64,000 nucleotides of DNA from Bacillus infantis NRRL B-14911 (GTDB lineage Bacteria > Bacillota > Bacilli > Bacillales > Cytobacillaceae): contig NC_022524.1 of the NCBI RefSeq assembly GCF_000473245.1, forward strand, positions 1,512,501 to 1,576,500, given 5' to 3'. This document shows, piece by piece, positions 26,915-36,360 of this stretch. Both the position numbers and the translations under genes were made by a program. Every line of letters begins with the position of its first letter. Within the stretch, counting starts at the first letter, position 1. The notes under the pieces were generated by a model, which saw nothing but the letters and a program-made list of their open reading frames with translations, did no database searches and had not been told where the DNA came from.

Positions 26915-27151
26915 TTGTGCCAGTCAAATGAATATTTAATGAAAGAAATCCAGGTGAAAAGGGAAGCGATGATTAAGATTGCAGAGAGAGAAGGAATTTC
27001 AAGTGCGGCGACGATCCGCTGCAGCCAGGAGCTTGACAAGCTGATTCTGGAGTTTCAGCAAAGCATGAAGAAAGAGAGCAGAAATCATGAAACTGTTAAG
27101 GGACCCTATAAAGAGATGATCCTTTGGCCGAGGGAGCTTGCTAAAGTCTAA
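26915..27151 (+). CDS. spo0E: Spo0E-family aspartyl-phosphate phosphatase
   Basis: 78 residues from TTG 26915, placed 9 nt after GGAGG; the open frame extends upstream without an RBS. Two-helix Spo0E-like protein with the signature SQELDKLILEFQQ preceded by KREAMIKIAEREG. The family removes phosphate from Spo0A~P (or Spo0F~P) and delays sporulation. The gene follows the mtn cluster, as spo0E does in B. subtilis, though short Spo0E paralogues (YnzD, YisI) are similar, so the symbol rests on synteny. Confidence 0.8.
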   Translation: MCQSNEYLMKEIQVKREAMIKIAEREGISSAATIRCSQELDKLILEFQQSMKKESRNHETVKGPYKEMILWPRELAKV

Positions 27152-27354
27152 GCGGCAGATTTGACAGTTGTCAGCTCTAAAAAGGATTATCCGGGTTCTG
27201 CCCAAACATTATTGCGTATCTTATTACTTCAGCCAAAATACTCGCAAATTACACTTCACAGCTATTCTCCTCATAGAAGAAAACAGCACAGCATAAACAT
27301 TTGGAAAAGCATAGGCTCTGCGGCGGGATCTCCCGGGGCTGATCAAAATCCGTT

Positions 27355-27393
27355 GAAGAGGGGCCTGTTTTATAAGAGCCCCTCTTCATTTTT
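27355..27393. terminator. Intrinsic terminator between convergent genes
   Basis: GAAGAGGGGC (27355-27364) pairs with GCCCCTCTTC (27378-27387) and is followed by T5. It lies between spo0E (plus) and the ZIP gene (minus). Confidence 0.85.
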
Positions 27394-27402
27394 ACCCTGC
27401 AG

Positions 27403-28134
27403 TTAAAAAATATTGATCAGAAAGATCATGAAGAGCAAGCCTATGATGAAGGAATAAGTGGCAGTGCGTTCGTTTCCGTCTCCATGGCTCTCAGGGATCA
27501 GCTCTTTATAAATAATGAACAGCATGGCGCCTGCGGCGAAAGCAAGGCCATAGGGAACAAGAATGCTGATAAATGATGTAAGATAGAATCCGAGAAGCCC
27601 GGTGACGATCTCTATCGCACCTGTCAGGGTGGCAATAATAAATGCCTTGAATTTGTTTATTTTCTGGTTTACCAGAAATAAAGCCACAAGGAATCCTTCA
27701 GGGGCATTTTGCAATCCAATGGCAAAGGCGATCAAATTGCCTGTATCTTCTGTGCTCGAAGCATAGCTGACCCCTACGGATAACCCCTCAGGAATATTAT
27801 GCAGTGTGATGGCTGCGATGATCAGCATTGCCTTTTCATCAAATTCGAGCCCTTTCTTCGAATGCTGAAGATCAATATGAGGGATATTCTTCTCCAGCAG
27901 CGTCAAGGAGAGAACACCGAGGAAAACACCCGCAGCCAGCGGCAGAAATCCACCCGCAGCCAGCGCTTCCGGAATAAGCCCCATCATGGAGGCTGCCATC
28001 ATGATGCCTGCTGTGAAAGCCAATAGGATGTCTCTCCAGCTGTGGGTGATGCTCCCGTGCATAAACAGTATGATCAAAGCCCCAAGTCCTGTTGAAAGGG
28101 CAGACAGTACGCTCCCGATAATTACCTCGCTCAT
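27403..28134 (-). CDS. ZIP-family divalent metal transporter
   Basis: 243 residues with eight membrane helices. The ZIP metal-site helices are clear: TLHNIPEGLSVGVSYAS (TM4, HNxPEG) and GLQNAPEGFLVALFL (TM5), plus YKELIPESHGDG in the C-terminal part. An inner His/Asp segment (HIDLQHSKKG) connects TM3 and TM4. It imports Zn2+, Mn2+ or similar ions. No Zur, Fur or MntR box was recognised upstream, so the metal is undetermined. Confidence 0.88.
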   Translation of the reverse strand: MSEVIIGSVLSALSTGLGALIILFMHGSITHSWRDILLAFTAGIMMAASMMGLIPEALAAGGFLPLAAGVFLGVLSLTLLEKNIPHIDLQHSKKGLEFDEKAMLIIAAITLHNIPEGLSVGVSYASSTEDTGNLIAFAIGLQNAPEGFLVALFLVNQKINKFKAFIIATLTGAIEIVTGLLGFYLTSFISILVPYGLAFAAGAMLFIIYKELIPESHGDGNERTATYSFIIGLLFMIFLINIF

Positions 28135-28282
28135 GGTATAAAGCTCCCCGCCTTTCCTTTAAAGCATGATGAGCACCATGCAATCTGGTCTAACCGTATT
28201 TATGGGCTTAACGCGCAATACTAATATATACAGCAGAAAGAAAAAAGTTCCCCGTAAAATAATTGTGCAGCTAAAGAATATG

Positions 28283-28321
28283 AAAAAGGCTGTCCAAACC
28301 GGTACCAGGGTTCGGACAGCC
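28283..28321 (-). terminator. Intrinsic terminator of the Fsr-like gene
   Basis: GGCTGTCC (28288-28295) pairs with GGACAGCC (28314-28321), with an inner GAACC/GGTTT stem and T5 on the minus strand. Confidence 0.8.
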
Positions 28322-28337
28322 TGCATAATAGCTGATC

Positions 28338-29576
28338 TTATATATCTTCGGCCTGCATTTCTGCAAGCTGGCGGTCTGATGGAAGCACAGCCGATAAAAG
28401 GCCTAATAGAGGAAGGAAGCCGGTGACAGCCAAAGTCAGGGGAAGGCCGATCATATCTGCGAGCCATCCGAGCGCAACCGAACCGATTGCTCCCATGCCG
28501 AAGGCCAGGCCCACTGTGAGACCGGACATGGTGCCGATTTTTCCAGGCACCAGCTCCTGCGCATACACTACAGTAACCGAAAAGCTTGCCATCAGAATAA
28601 AGCCGGTTAACAGCAAAAAAATAAAAGCAAGTTCTTTTGGCATATACGGCAGCAGAATTGAAAATGGTGCAGATGCAGCCATTGAGACAAAAATGATTCT
28701 CTTTTTTCCAAACCGGTCAGATAATGGGCCGCCAAAGAATGTTCCTGCAGCGCCTGCTGCCAGGAATGCAAATAAAAATACTTGTGCCTGCGTAATCGTG
28801 AAGGAATACTCCGTTATCGCGTAAAAAGCGTAGAAATTGGTGATGGCTGATATATACCAGGAACGAGCAAATATCAGGAAAAGGATGACGGCCAGTGAAA
28901 GTACTATTTTGTTTTTTAGGGCAGTTTGCCGTTTTTTGCCGGCCCTGGATTTTTTCAGCCCCAGCTGCTTTTCCTCCTTCAGTCTTCCTGAATACCAGAA
29001 GGCGATATAAACAAGAAGGCCGGAAGCGAGGGCTGCAGCCAATGTAAACCAGGAAGCTCCTCTTTGCCCCAGAGGCACAAGAATGAGGGCTGTAATGAGC
29101 GGTGCAAGTGCCTGTCCTGTATTGCCTCCCACCTGATAAATTGACTGTGCCAGTCCCCTTTTTGTCCCTGCAGCCATATAAGCGACGCGCGATCCTTCAG
29201 GATGGAAAATGGCTGAACCAAGGCCAATCAGCACAACAGACAATACTATTGAAAGAAAATTCCCGGCCAAAGCGAGGCCGAGCACCCCGGCCAGTGAAAT
29301 GGCCAGCCCAATTGGAAGAGCGAATGGCATCGGCTTACGGTCAGTCAGTATGCCAGTAACCGGCTGGAGGAGCGAAGACACGATGTTAAGGGAAAAAGCA
29401 ATGAATCCAAGCTCCGTATAAGTCAGCCCCATTGACTTTTCGAGGATGGGAAACATGGCAGGCACTACAGCCTGGATCGTATCGTTCAACAGATGGCAGA
29501 GCCCGATGATGAATAAAACTTTATAGGCTGTACCTTCGTTATATTTTTGCTTTTGGACTGCTGCAGGGTGTCCCAT
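28338..29576 (-). CDS. MFS transporter, fosmidomycin-resistance (Fsr) type
   Basis: 412 residues, 12 membrane helices. Fsr-group landmarks: LCHLLNDTIQAVVPAMFPIL, GLGSAIFHPEGSRVAYMAAGTKRGLAQSIYQVGGNTGQALAPL and GGPLSDRFGKKRI. The family exports fosmidomycin or other small anions by proton antiport. The start has GGAGGG 6 nt upstream. It is separated from fosB by only 1.8 kb, so two genes linked to phosphonate antibiotics lie close together. Substrate is inferred from family only. Confidence 0.85.
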   Translation of the reverse strand: MGHPAAVQKQKYNEGTAYKVLFIIGLCHLLNDTIQAVVPAMFPILEKSMGLTYTELGFIAFSLNIVSSLLQPVTGILTDRKPMPFALPIGLAISLAGVLGLALAGNFLSIVLSVVLIGLGSAIFHPEGSRVAYMAAGTKRGLAQSIYQVGGNTGQALAPLITALILVPLGQRGASWFTLAAALASGLLVYIAFWYSGRLKEEKQLGLKKSRAGKKRQTALKNKIVLSLAVILFLIFARSWYISAITNFYAFYAITEYSFTITQAQVFLFAFLAAGAAGTFFGGPLSDRFGKKRIIFVSMAASAPFSILLPYMPKELAFIFLLLTGFILMASFSVTVVYAQELVPGKIGTMSGLTVGLAFGMGAIGSVALGWLADMIGLPLTLAVTGFLPLLGLLSAVLPSDRQLAEMQAEDI

Positions 29577-29716
29577 TGATTTCCCTCCTGGTGTTTATTT
29601 GCCGATAGAGTTCTTGATTGAAATAACACATAATAAAATAGCATAATATATTTTAGTAGATTTATCCATGATTCATTTACAATGGATCTGGGAGGATGTC
29701 ATTTTTGGAGGCAAAT

Positions 29717-30712
29717 ATGGAAAAATATATTCAGGAATTGCTGGATGGCAGCTCCATCCTTAAAGACATGAAGAATACTTATGGACTTGAAGAGGATTGC
29801 AGACTTCTTGGGGATTTTGAGAATTTTGTTTATGAAGTAAATAAGGGTGGAACGCCCTACATTCTCAGGCTGACTCATCAATCGCATCGGTCTTTTCACA
29901 ATATTGCAGCCGAGATTGACTGGCTAAATCATTTATTCTCTGAGGGTATTCAAGTTCCTGAGGTGATGATGGCTTCAGGAGAAAGGATCATAACCGCCGG
30001 GTGCAGGGATGGCAGCAGTTTCTACGCCTGTCTGTTTTCGAAAGCTCCGGGCAGGCCAATCAAAGTAACTGATAGAGAGTTTGACAAAGATCTTTTCAGG
30101 TCATGGGGCAGGATCATTGCCCAGATGCATGAAGCAACAGCCAATTATAAGGCAAATGCTGAAATTGGAGCAAGGCCGGGCTGGGATGAGGAAGATGTCC
30201 TTTTCCCTGAAAGGTATGTTCCCGCAGAAGGGCATGCAAGAATCATTGCGAACAGCAGGGAGCTCATCAGCAGGATTAAAACGCTGCCTGCAGGAAAAGA
30301 CAGCTTTGGGCTTGTACATACAGATCTTCATTCAGGCAACTTCTTTTTTGATGGAAAAAAGGTCTATCCGTTTGACTTTGATGACTGTGCCTATCACTGG
30401 TTTGCCTCAGATATAGCCATCCCGGTGTATTACTCGGTCCTTTACCGCTGCAAAAACGGAACACAGCAGGAGAAAAATGCTTTTGCAGCAGGATTTCTGA
30501 AGGAATTTGCTTCAGGATATGAGGAAATCAGGCAGCTTCCTCCCGGGTGGCTTGATCAGCTCCCGCTGTTTCTGAAGCTTAGGGATGTTGTCCTCTATAC
30601 TGTCCTCCATAAAAAGATTGCGCCTGAGGATAGAAGCACTGGACTGCTTTCAATGATGGCTGATTTGAAGGGCAGGATCGAGGACAAACAGCCGATTTTC
30701 ACCCTTGAATGA
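29717..30712 (+). CDS. APH-fold small-molecule phosphotransferase
   Basis: 331 residues from ATG 29717, 5 nt after GGAGG; ATG 29696 abuts its own GGAGG and is unlikely. Aminoglycoside-phosphotransferase family: N-lobe FENFVYEVNKGGTPYILRLT, catalytic loop LVHTDLHSGNFFF, and metal-binding PFDFDDCAYHWF. Close relatives include homoserine-kinase-like and choline-kinase-like enzymes, so drug resistance should not be assumed. The true substrate is unknown. Confidence 0.82.
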   Translation: MEKYIQELLDGSSILKDMKNTYGLEEDCRLLGDFENFVYEVNKGGTPYILRLTHQSHRSFHNIAAEIDWLNHLFSEGIQVPEVMMASGERIITAGCRDGSSFYACLFSKAPGRPIKVTDREFDKDLFRSWGRIIAQMHEATANYKANAEIGARPGWDEEDVLFPERYVPAEGHARIIANSRELISRIKTLPAGKDSFGLVHTDLHSGNFFFDGKKVYPFDFDDCAYHWFASDIAIPVYYSVLYRCKNGTQQEKNAFAAGFLKEFASGYEEIRQLPPGWLDQLPLFLKLRDVVLYTVLHKKIAPEDRSTGLLSMMADLKGRIEDKQPIFTLE

Positions 30713-30713
30713 G

Positions 30714-30745
30714 TAAAGCAGAGCACCGTATGGTGCTCTGCTTTA
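30714..30745. terminator. Bidirectional intrinsic terminator
   Basis: TAAAGCAGAGCACC (30714-30727) pairs perfectly with 30732-30745 around GTAT. It separates the convergent phosphotransferase and kinD-like genes. Confidence 0.8.
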
Positions 30746-30773
30746 CACGTGTTGATAAATTGGGCCTGACACC

Positions 30774-32267
30774 TTAGTCTTTTACAGGCAGCAGGATCTC
30801 AGCTTTTGTGCCTTCATTCACTCTGCTTGAGATGGTGATGCTGCCTCCAAAGGACTCAATGATCCTTTGGCATACAACAAGGCCTAGCCCAGTTCCCATA
30901 TCCTTTGAAGTGAAAAATGGCGTGAATACCTTCTCAAGGTCTTCCTCACGGATGCCGGAGCCTGTGTCTTCCAGTATGATACTGTGCCATTTGCCGCCGG
31001 TGTGCAGGGAGATGGAGAGCCGTCCCCCGTCCGGCATTGCTTCAAAAGCGTTCTTTGCAAGATTGAGAAGTACCTGCTTCAGCTGATCCTGGGTACCCTC
31101 GGCAATCGCCGGGTTATCCGGCAGATGGTAGGTGCACTGTACATCTGCCAGGGACGCTTCTGATTCGAAAAGGGGAATCAGGTCAGAAATGATTTCTTTC
31201 AGATTGATTTTCTCCAATTTCAGGGCAGCAGGTTTTCCCAGGATCAGAAACTCACTCACAATTTCATTGATTCTGCTTATCTCCGTGTCAATCACTTTAA
31301 AGAAGTACTGATCGTCGGAATGTGTGTATTTTTCACTGAGAAGCTGGACAAGCCCTTTTATTCCGGTCAAAGGATTCCGGATTTCGTGGGCTGTACTTGC
31401 TGCAAGGGTGCCGACCAGCTCAAGCTTCTGCAATTCGTTTTTCTTCTTTTCCTCTGCCGCCTGCTTTTTAAGCATGAAATATTTGATAAAAAAGAAGATG
31501 ATATGGAAGATGATCAGCAGTCTTGCAATAAATCCCGCAGCCTCTTTAAAGATTGCTGCGTTATCTCTGTCAGGGACTGCTGTTTTGATCGTCCAGGGGA
31601 GTCTCTCGATCGGGATCATGACTGTCTGCTTATTGCCAAATGAATCGGAACCGGCCATATTAAAGCTCATGATCGGCGCATCCTCCTGGTTGTAGACGAC
31701 CAGCCTGGCATCGGGCGTCAGCATGGTCAATATATTTTCAATGTGGTCTACCCTGATCTGTGCTATGGCAATTCCGGCGATCTCCCGGTTCTCTTTAAGC
31801 ACCGGCGCTGCCAGGCCAATAACCTTCTGGCCGTTTTCGAGCGTTTCCTGCCTGGAGGAAATGACGATATCCTTAGCATCCATCGCTTCCTGTATATAAT
31901 TTTTTTCGAGCATATTTTTGTTGTCAAACAGAGAGTTTGATCCTGCGATGACTTCTCCGCCGGCATTGGCTACATATAATCCCCCATAGCGTGAATCCAT
32001 CAGATGGATGCGCTGAAGCAGCGGTGAGATTTTTGCAGGATCCTGCATTTCCGCAGAGGCCGCAATAGAAAGGACCTCAAGGGTAGAAACGGTTTCCGAG
32101 ATAAAGTCATCCCAATGCCGCTGGTGGATGGCTGCCGTCCACCTGGCAGCTTCCTGGCGGTCGCTGATATTCTGATCCAGCAGCTTGTTCATATAAAAGA
32201 GGCTGGAAATGACAGCAGGGATCATAACGGCTGCGAGATACAGAATATAGTTCTTTGGTTTTTTCAT
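30774..32267 (-). CDS. kinD: Cache-domain sensor histidine kinase (KinD-like)
   Basis: 497 residues from ATG 32267 (GAGGT 8 nt upstream). TM1 (about 7-27), an extracytoplasmic double-Cache domain (about 30-235; SRYGGLYVANAGGEVIAGSN...YIQEAMDAKDIVISSRQ...KVIGLAAPVLKENREIAGIAIAQI), TM2 (about 245-270), then HisKA with TLAASTAHEIRNPLTG and HATPase_c (NAFEAMPDGG, DTGSGIREED, GTGLGL). There is no HAMP domain. No response regulator is adjacent. Cache architecture, length and the adjacent mhqR match B. subtilis kinD, a phosphorelay kinase acting in matrix formation and sporulation. Confidence 0.88.
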   Translation of the reverse strand: MKKPKNYILYLAAVMIPAVISSLFYMNKLLDQNISDRQEAARWTAAIHQRHWDDFISETVSTLEVLSIAASAEMQDPAKISPLLQRIHLMDSRYGGLYVANAGGEVIAGSNSLFDNKNMLEKNYIQEAMDAKDIVISSRQETLENGQKVIGLAAPVLKENREIAGIAIAQIRVDHIENILTMLTPDARLVVYNQEDAPIMSFNMAGSDSFGNKQTVMIPIERLPWTIKTAVPDRDNAAIFKEAAGFIARLLIIFHIIFFFIKYFMLKKQAAEEKKKNELQKLELVGTLAASTAHEIRNPLTGIKGLVQLLSEKYTHSDDQYFFKVIDTEISRINEIVSEFLILGKPAALKLEKINLKEIISDLIPLFESEASLADVQCTYHLPDNPAIAEGTQDQLKQVLLNLAKNAFEAMPDGGRLSISLHTGGKWHSIILEDTGSGIREEDLEKVFTPFFTSKDMGTGLGLVVCQRIIESFGGSITISSRVNEGTKAEILLPVKD

Positions 32268-32410
32268 TTGTATGTACCTCAATAGATATTTGTATAATTG
32301 AGAAGAGCGCCTCGTATCCGGGCGGGCTTATTTGTTATTATACCACTTATGAACAATTCAAGTTTAACAGCAGCCAAGAATGATAAATAGGTACTAAAGG
32401 GAGGAGTTAG

Positions 32411-34009
32411 ATGAAAAATAAAGAGATAGTATCGTTCCTGATTACATCTGATTTGCATGGCAGCATCTATCCTTATGATTACAGCACGGGAAAAGAACAA
32501 GCAGCGGGGCTTGCCAAACTGGCATCAGTGATCAGGCAGGAGAAGGCGAAGGCAGACCATACACTCCTTCTGGACAATGGCGACCTGATCCAGGGCACGC
32601 CGCTTATGTACCATTATTCCCGGTTCTTAAAGCACCGTGTCAATCCCATGGTCCAGGTCCTGAATAAGCTGGAATATGATGCTGCTGTAATCGGCAACCA
32701 TGAATTCAATTATGGCATCGAAATGATCAAGAGTGCAGCCAGCGAATCCAATTTCCCCTGGCTGAGCGCCAATGTGCTGCACCGGACAACGAAGGAGCCG
32801 TATTTCGGAGTGCCCTATATGATTAAGGAAATGAATGAGCTTAAGATTGCGGTCCTGGGGATTACAACAAGCCATATCCCGAATTGGGAAAGGCCTGACT
32901 ATATCCAGGAACTTTTCTTCGATTCTGCAATTGAGACCCTTGCACGCTGGATTCCTTATGTAGAAGAAACTGAAAAGCCCGACTTCCTGGCGGTCGCTTA
33001 TCATGGAGGCTTTGAACGGGATATGGAAACAGGCGCCAAAGCGGAGGAGGAAACAGGAGAAAATGAAGCTTACAGGATCTGCATGGAATTTCCGGAAATC
33101 GATCTGCTGATTACCGGCCATCAGCATAGGAGGCTGTCTGGCAAAGAGGTGAACGGGGTGCCGGTCATCATGCCGGGAGCCCATGGAAGCCATTTGGGCA
33201 AAGTAGAAGTGACTTTTGAAAAGGTCCGCCATGAATGGACAATCGCCGGCCTCGATTCATCTTTGATCAGCAATGAAGGTGAGTGTGATAAGGAAATCAT
33301 CCACGATGCAAGCTTTTACGAGAATGAAACGCAAAAGTGGCTTGATGAAGAAATCGGCTCTCTGACAGAAAGTATGCTGATCACAGATCCACTGGAAGCC
33401 AGGATCAGGGAGCATCCATTGATTGAACTGGTTAACCGCGTCCAGATGGATGCTTCCGGGGCAAAGATATCCTGTACAGCCCTGTTCAATGAAGGAGCAC
33501 CCGGGTTCAGCAGCACGGTGACCATGAGAGATATCATGACCAATTATATTTATCCAAACACACTTGCTGTATTGCAGATAACAGGCCAGGACATTAAAGA
33601 TGCACTGGAAAGGTCTGCCTCCTACTTCAGGGTCGGTGAAGATGGGGAAATTGCGGTCAATCCGTCATTTTCAAAGCCTAAGCCGCAGCATTATAATTAT
33701 GATATGTGGGAAGGGATCAAATATGAACTGAATCTATCCCAGCCTGAAGGAAGCCGTGTCACTGTTTTGGAGCACAGAGGAGAGGCCATGAAAATGGATG
33801 AAGTGTTTGAGGTGGTCATGAACCACTACCGTGCAGGTGGAGGAGGCGGCTACTGGATGTTTAAGAACAAACCTGTTATCCGGGAAATCCATAAGGACAT
33901 GACAGAACTGCTGGCTGAATATATCAGGAAAGAACAGCCTGTAAAGGCAGAAGTGAATGCAAACTGGAAGGTTACAGCCAATTCTCATTTATTGCAGCCC
34001 AAAAATTGA
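32411..34009 (+). CDS. Bifunctional metallophosphatase/5'-nucleotidase (YunD-like)
   Basis: 532 residues without signal peptide or anchor, so cytosolic, unlike most secreted UshA-type enzymes. The metallophosphoesterase domain (about 1-270) shows the metal ligands in TSDLHG, LDNGDLIQG, IGNHEFNYG, AYHGG and TGHQHRR; the C-terminal 5'-nucleotidase domain (about 310-490) has FNEGAPGF and HYRAGGGGGYWM-type substrate loops. It hydrolyses nucleotides or 2',3'-cyclic nucleotides. GGGAGGAG precedes ATG 32411. Its stop codon overlaps the -35 of the next promoter. Confidence 0.88.
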   Translation: MKNKEIVSFLITSDLHGSIYPYDYSTGKEQAAGLAKLASVIRQEKAKADHTLLLDNGDLIQGTPLMYHYSRFLKHRVNPMVQVLNKLEYDAAVIGNHEFNYGIEMIKSAASESNFPWLSANVLHRTTKEPYFGVPYMIKEMNELKIAVLGITTSHIPNWERPDYIQELFFDSAIETLARWIPYVEETEKPDFLAVAYHGGFERDMETGAKAEEETGENEAYRICMEFPEIDLLITGHQHRRLSGKEVNGVPVIMPGAHGSHLGKVEVTFEKVRHEWTIAGLDSSLISNEGECDKEIIHDASFYENETQKWLDEEIGSLTESMLITDPLEARIREHPLIELVNRVQMDASGAKISCTALFNEGAPGFSSTVTMRDIMTNYIYPNTLAVLQITGQDIKDALERSASYFRVGEDGEIAVNPSFSKPKPQHYNYDMWEGIKYELNLSQPEGSRVTVLEHRGEAMKMDEVFEVVMNHYRAGGGGGYWMFKNKPVIREIHKDMTELLAEYIRKEQPVKAEVNANWKVTANSHLLQPKN

Positions 34010-34034
34010 CACAAGAGGCAAGCTTCCTTATAAT
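34006..34034 (+). promoter_or_regulatory. Full-consensus SigA promoter of mhqR
   Basis: TTGACA (34006-34011), 17 nt, TATAAT (34029-34034): every position matches consensus. The -35 overlaps the stop codon of the upstream nucleotidase gene. No obvious palindrome lies over it; GAGATAAAAT downstream may hold a half-site. Confidence 0.85.
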
Positions 34035-34081
34035 AATGCTGAATTTGAGATAAAATAACGTGTTAAAGGATCTGTTTAAAA

Positions 34082-34522
34082 ATGGGGAATGAACAGGTAA
34101 ATCAATCATTAAAGCTTTTTATCGTTTTATCAAGGGCCTGCAGGGCTGTTAATGAGAATGTCAATAAGCTGATTCAGACATACGGATTGAATCCGACTGA
34201 ATTTGCGGTGCTTGAGCTGCTCTATCACAAAGGAGACCAGCCGCTGCAGCAAATCGGCGGCAAAATCCTGCTCGCAAGCGGCAGTATTACTTATGTTGTG
34301 GACAAGCTTGAGGAAAAAGGGTACCTCCGCCGGGTGGCCTGCCCGACAGACCGGCGCGTGACATTTGCCCAGATTACAGAAAAAGGCAAAGCGTTCATTG
34401 AGGAGATCTTTCCGTCTCATGAGCAGTTCATCCATGAACTGATGTCAGAGCTATCTAATGAAGAAAAGCAGACAGCGATCGATCTTTTAAAGAAGCTCGG
34501 CTTATCTGTCGGAAGATTTTAA
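34082..34522 (+). CDS. mhqR: MarR-family repressor MhqR
   Basis: 146 residues, winged helix. DNA-binding helix region LNPTEFAVLELLYHKGDQPLQQIGGKILLASGSITYVVDKLEEKGYLRRVACPTDRRVTFAQITEKG. MhqR represses quinone-detoxification genes in B. subtilis and lies beside kinD there, as here. No Cys in the sensing position can be judged from the sequence alone. AAAGGAT is 11 nt from the start, a loose spacing, which may hold expression low despite the strong promoter. Confidence 0.82.
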   Translation: MGNEQVNQSLKLFIVLSRACRAVNENVNKLIQTYGLNPTEFAVLELLYHKGDQPLQQIGGKILLASGSITYVVDKLEEKGYLRRVACPTDRRVTFAQITEKGKAFIEEIFPSHEQFIHELMSELSNEEKQTAIDLLKKLGLSVGRF

Positions 34523-34529
34523 AGCAAAG

Positions 34530-34553
34530 CACAGTGATCTTGCTGTGTTTTTT
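34530..34553 (+). terminator. Weak intrinsic terminator after mhqR
   Basis: CACAG (34530-34534) pairs with CTGTG (34543-34547) and is followed by T6 and a second T6. Confidence 0.55.
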
Positions 34554-34632
34554 GTTTTTTAGGAGGATTTTCCTGCTGGATGTCGAATCTTTAGTATGGT
34601 TTTTTAAAATAAAGCTATTCGGGGGGAAAAGA

Positions 34633-36327
34633 ATGAAATTCAGTGAATATACATATGTCCGTCCAGACATGGACGAAGCAGGAAGGAAATTTGAAGCTGC
34701 ACTGGAGAGGTTCAGGGGGGCAGCAAGTGCCGATGAACAGAATGAAGCGATGAAAGAGATCAATCAGATTCGCAACGATATCGGAACAATGTTCAACTTA
34801 TGCTATATCCGCCATTCAATTGATACTAATGATGAATTTTATAAAAATGAACAAGACTATATGGATGAAGTACAGCCGCAGCTGGAAGGGTTTGTAACAG
34901 ATTACTATAAAGAACTGGTAGATTCCAAGTTTCGTTCAGAACTTGAAGGAAAATGGGGTAAGCAGCTTTTTGCGCTGGCAGATGCCCAGCTGAAGGTATT
35001 CAAGCCGGAAATCCTGCCACTTATGCAGAAGGAGAATAAGCTATCTTCTGAATATACGAAGCTGATGGCCTCCGCCAAGATCGATTTTGAAGGGGAAGAG
35101 CGTACACTGGCCCAAATGGAGCCATTTACTGAGTCGACCGACAGGGAAATGAGAAAGAGGGCTCAGGAGGCACGTTTCGGATTCCTTGCTGACAATGAAG
35201 AGGAGCTTGACCGTATCTATGACGACCTTGTAAAAGTCAGGACAGAAATCGCACATAAGCTTGGCTATAATAACTTTGTAGAGCTGGCTTACTACAGAAT
35301 GTACCGGACGGATTATAATGCAGAAATGGTCGCCAAATTCCGCGGACAGGTCAAAGAGCATATAGTCCCGATCGCGACAAAGCTAAAGCAGCGCCAGCAG
35401 GAAAGAATCGGACTTGATGAATTAAAATACTATGATGAGCCTTTCCAATATAAGACGGGCAATGCAGCACCGAAGGGAAGCCCTGAGTGGATCATTGAAA
35501 ACGGCCAGAAAATGTATGACGAACTCTCAGAAGAAACAGGCAGATTCTTTTCTTTTATGAATGAAAATCAGCTGATGGATCTTGTGGCGAAGAAGGGGAA
35601 AGCAGGAGGCGGCTACTGCACCTATATTGAAAACCATAAAGCACCTTTCATCTTTTCCAATTTCAATGGCACTTCAGGTGATATCGATGTGCTGACACAT
35701 GAAGCCGGCCATGCTTTCCAGGTATATTCCAGCAGCCATTTTGAAATTCCTGAATACAACTGGCCGACATATGAAGCAGCGGAAATACATTCCATGAGCA
35801 TGGAGTTCTTTACATGGCCATGGATGGAAAATTTCTTTAAGGAAGATACAGATAAGTATAAGTTTTCCCATCTGAGCTCTGCATTGCTTTTCCTTCCTTA
35901 TGGCGTAAGCGTAGACGAATTCCAGCATTGGGTATACGAAAACCACACTGCTACTCCACAGGAACGTAAGCAGGCCTGGAGGGAAATTGAGCGGAAATAT
36001 CAGCCGCATAAAGACTATGAAGGAAATGAGTATTTGGAGAATGGCGGTTTCTGGCAGCGCCAGGGGCATATCTTTAATTCTCCTTTCTATTATATCGATT
36101 ATACACTTGCACAGATTTGCGCTTTCCAGTTCTGGAAGCGTTCAAGGGAAAACCAGGAAGAGGCATGGAGTGATTATGTCAAGCTGTGCGGATTAGGCGG
36201 AAGCCTTCCTTTCACAGAGCTGGTCAAGGAAGCCAATCTTCTTTCGCCATTCGAGGAAGGCTGTGTAGAATCCGTGATTGGTGAAATTGAAAGCTGGCTG
36301 AATTCTGTAGATGACAAAAGCCTGTAA
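34633..36327 (+). CDS. M3-family oligoendopeptidase
   Basis: 564 residues from ATG 34633 (GGGGGGAAAAG upstream); a longer frame to 34534 lacks an RBS. Zinc metallopeptidase of the thimet/oligoendopeptidase F family: HEAGHAFQ with the distal Glu in EAAEIHSMSMEFF. This M3B subgroup degrades short peptides in the cytosol. There is no signal peptide. It is followed by a compact terminator and is probably monocistronic or read from mhqR. Confidence 0.9.
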   Translation: MKFSEYTYVRPDMDEAGRKFEAALERFRGAASADEQNEAMKEINQIRNDIGTMFNLCYIRHSIDTNDEFYKNEQDYMDEVQPQLEGFVTDYYKELVDSKFRSELEGKWGKQLFALADAQLKVFKPEILPLMQKENKLSSEYTKLMASAKIDFEGEERTLAQMEPFTESTDREMRKRAQEARFGFLADNEEELDRIYDDLVKVRTEIAHKLGYNNFVELAYYRMYRTDYNAEMVAKFRGQVKEHIVPIATKLKQRQQERIGLDELKYYDEPFQYKTGNAAPKGSPEWIIENGQKMYDELSEETGRFFSFMNENQLMDLVAKKGKAGGGYCTYIENHKAPFIFSNFNGTSGDIDVLTHEAGHAFQVYSSSHFEIPEYNWPTYEAAEIHSMSMEFFTWPWMENFFKEDTDKYKFSHLSSALLFLPYGVSVDEFQHWVYENHTATPQERKQAWREIERKYQPHKDYEGNEYLENGGFWQRQGHIFNSPFYYIDYTLAQICAFQFWKRSRENQEEAWSDYVKLCGLGGSLPFTELVKEANLLSPFEEGCVESVIGEIESWLNSVDDKSL

Positions 36328-36335
36328 AATTAGAT

Positions 36336-36360
36336 GAGCCGGGGATTCCCCGGCTCTTTC
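36336..36360 (+). terminator. Intrinsic terminator of the M3 peptidase gene
   Basis: GAGCCGGGGA pairs perfectly with its complement at 36346-36356, followed by TTTC. Confidence 0.8.

Noticed and set aside
29717-30712. Aminoglycoside resistance kinase
   Set aside because: The APH fold is shared by many metabolic kinases; no resistance-specific feature is visible, so only the fold is called.
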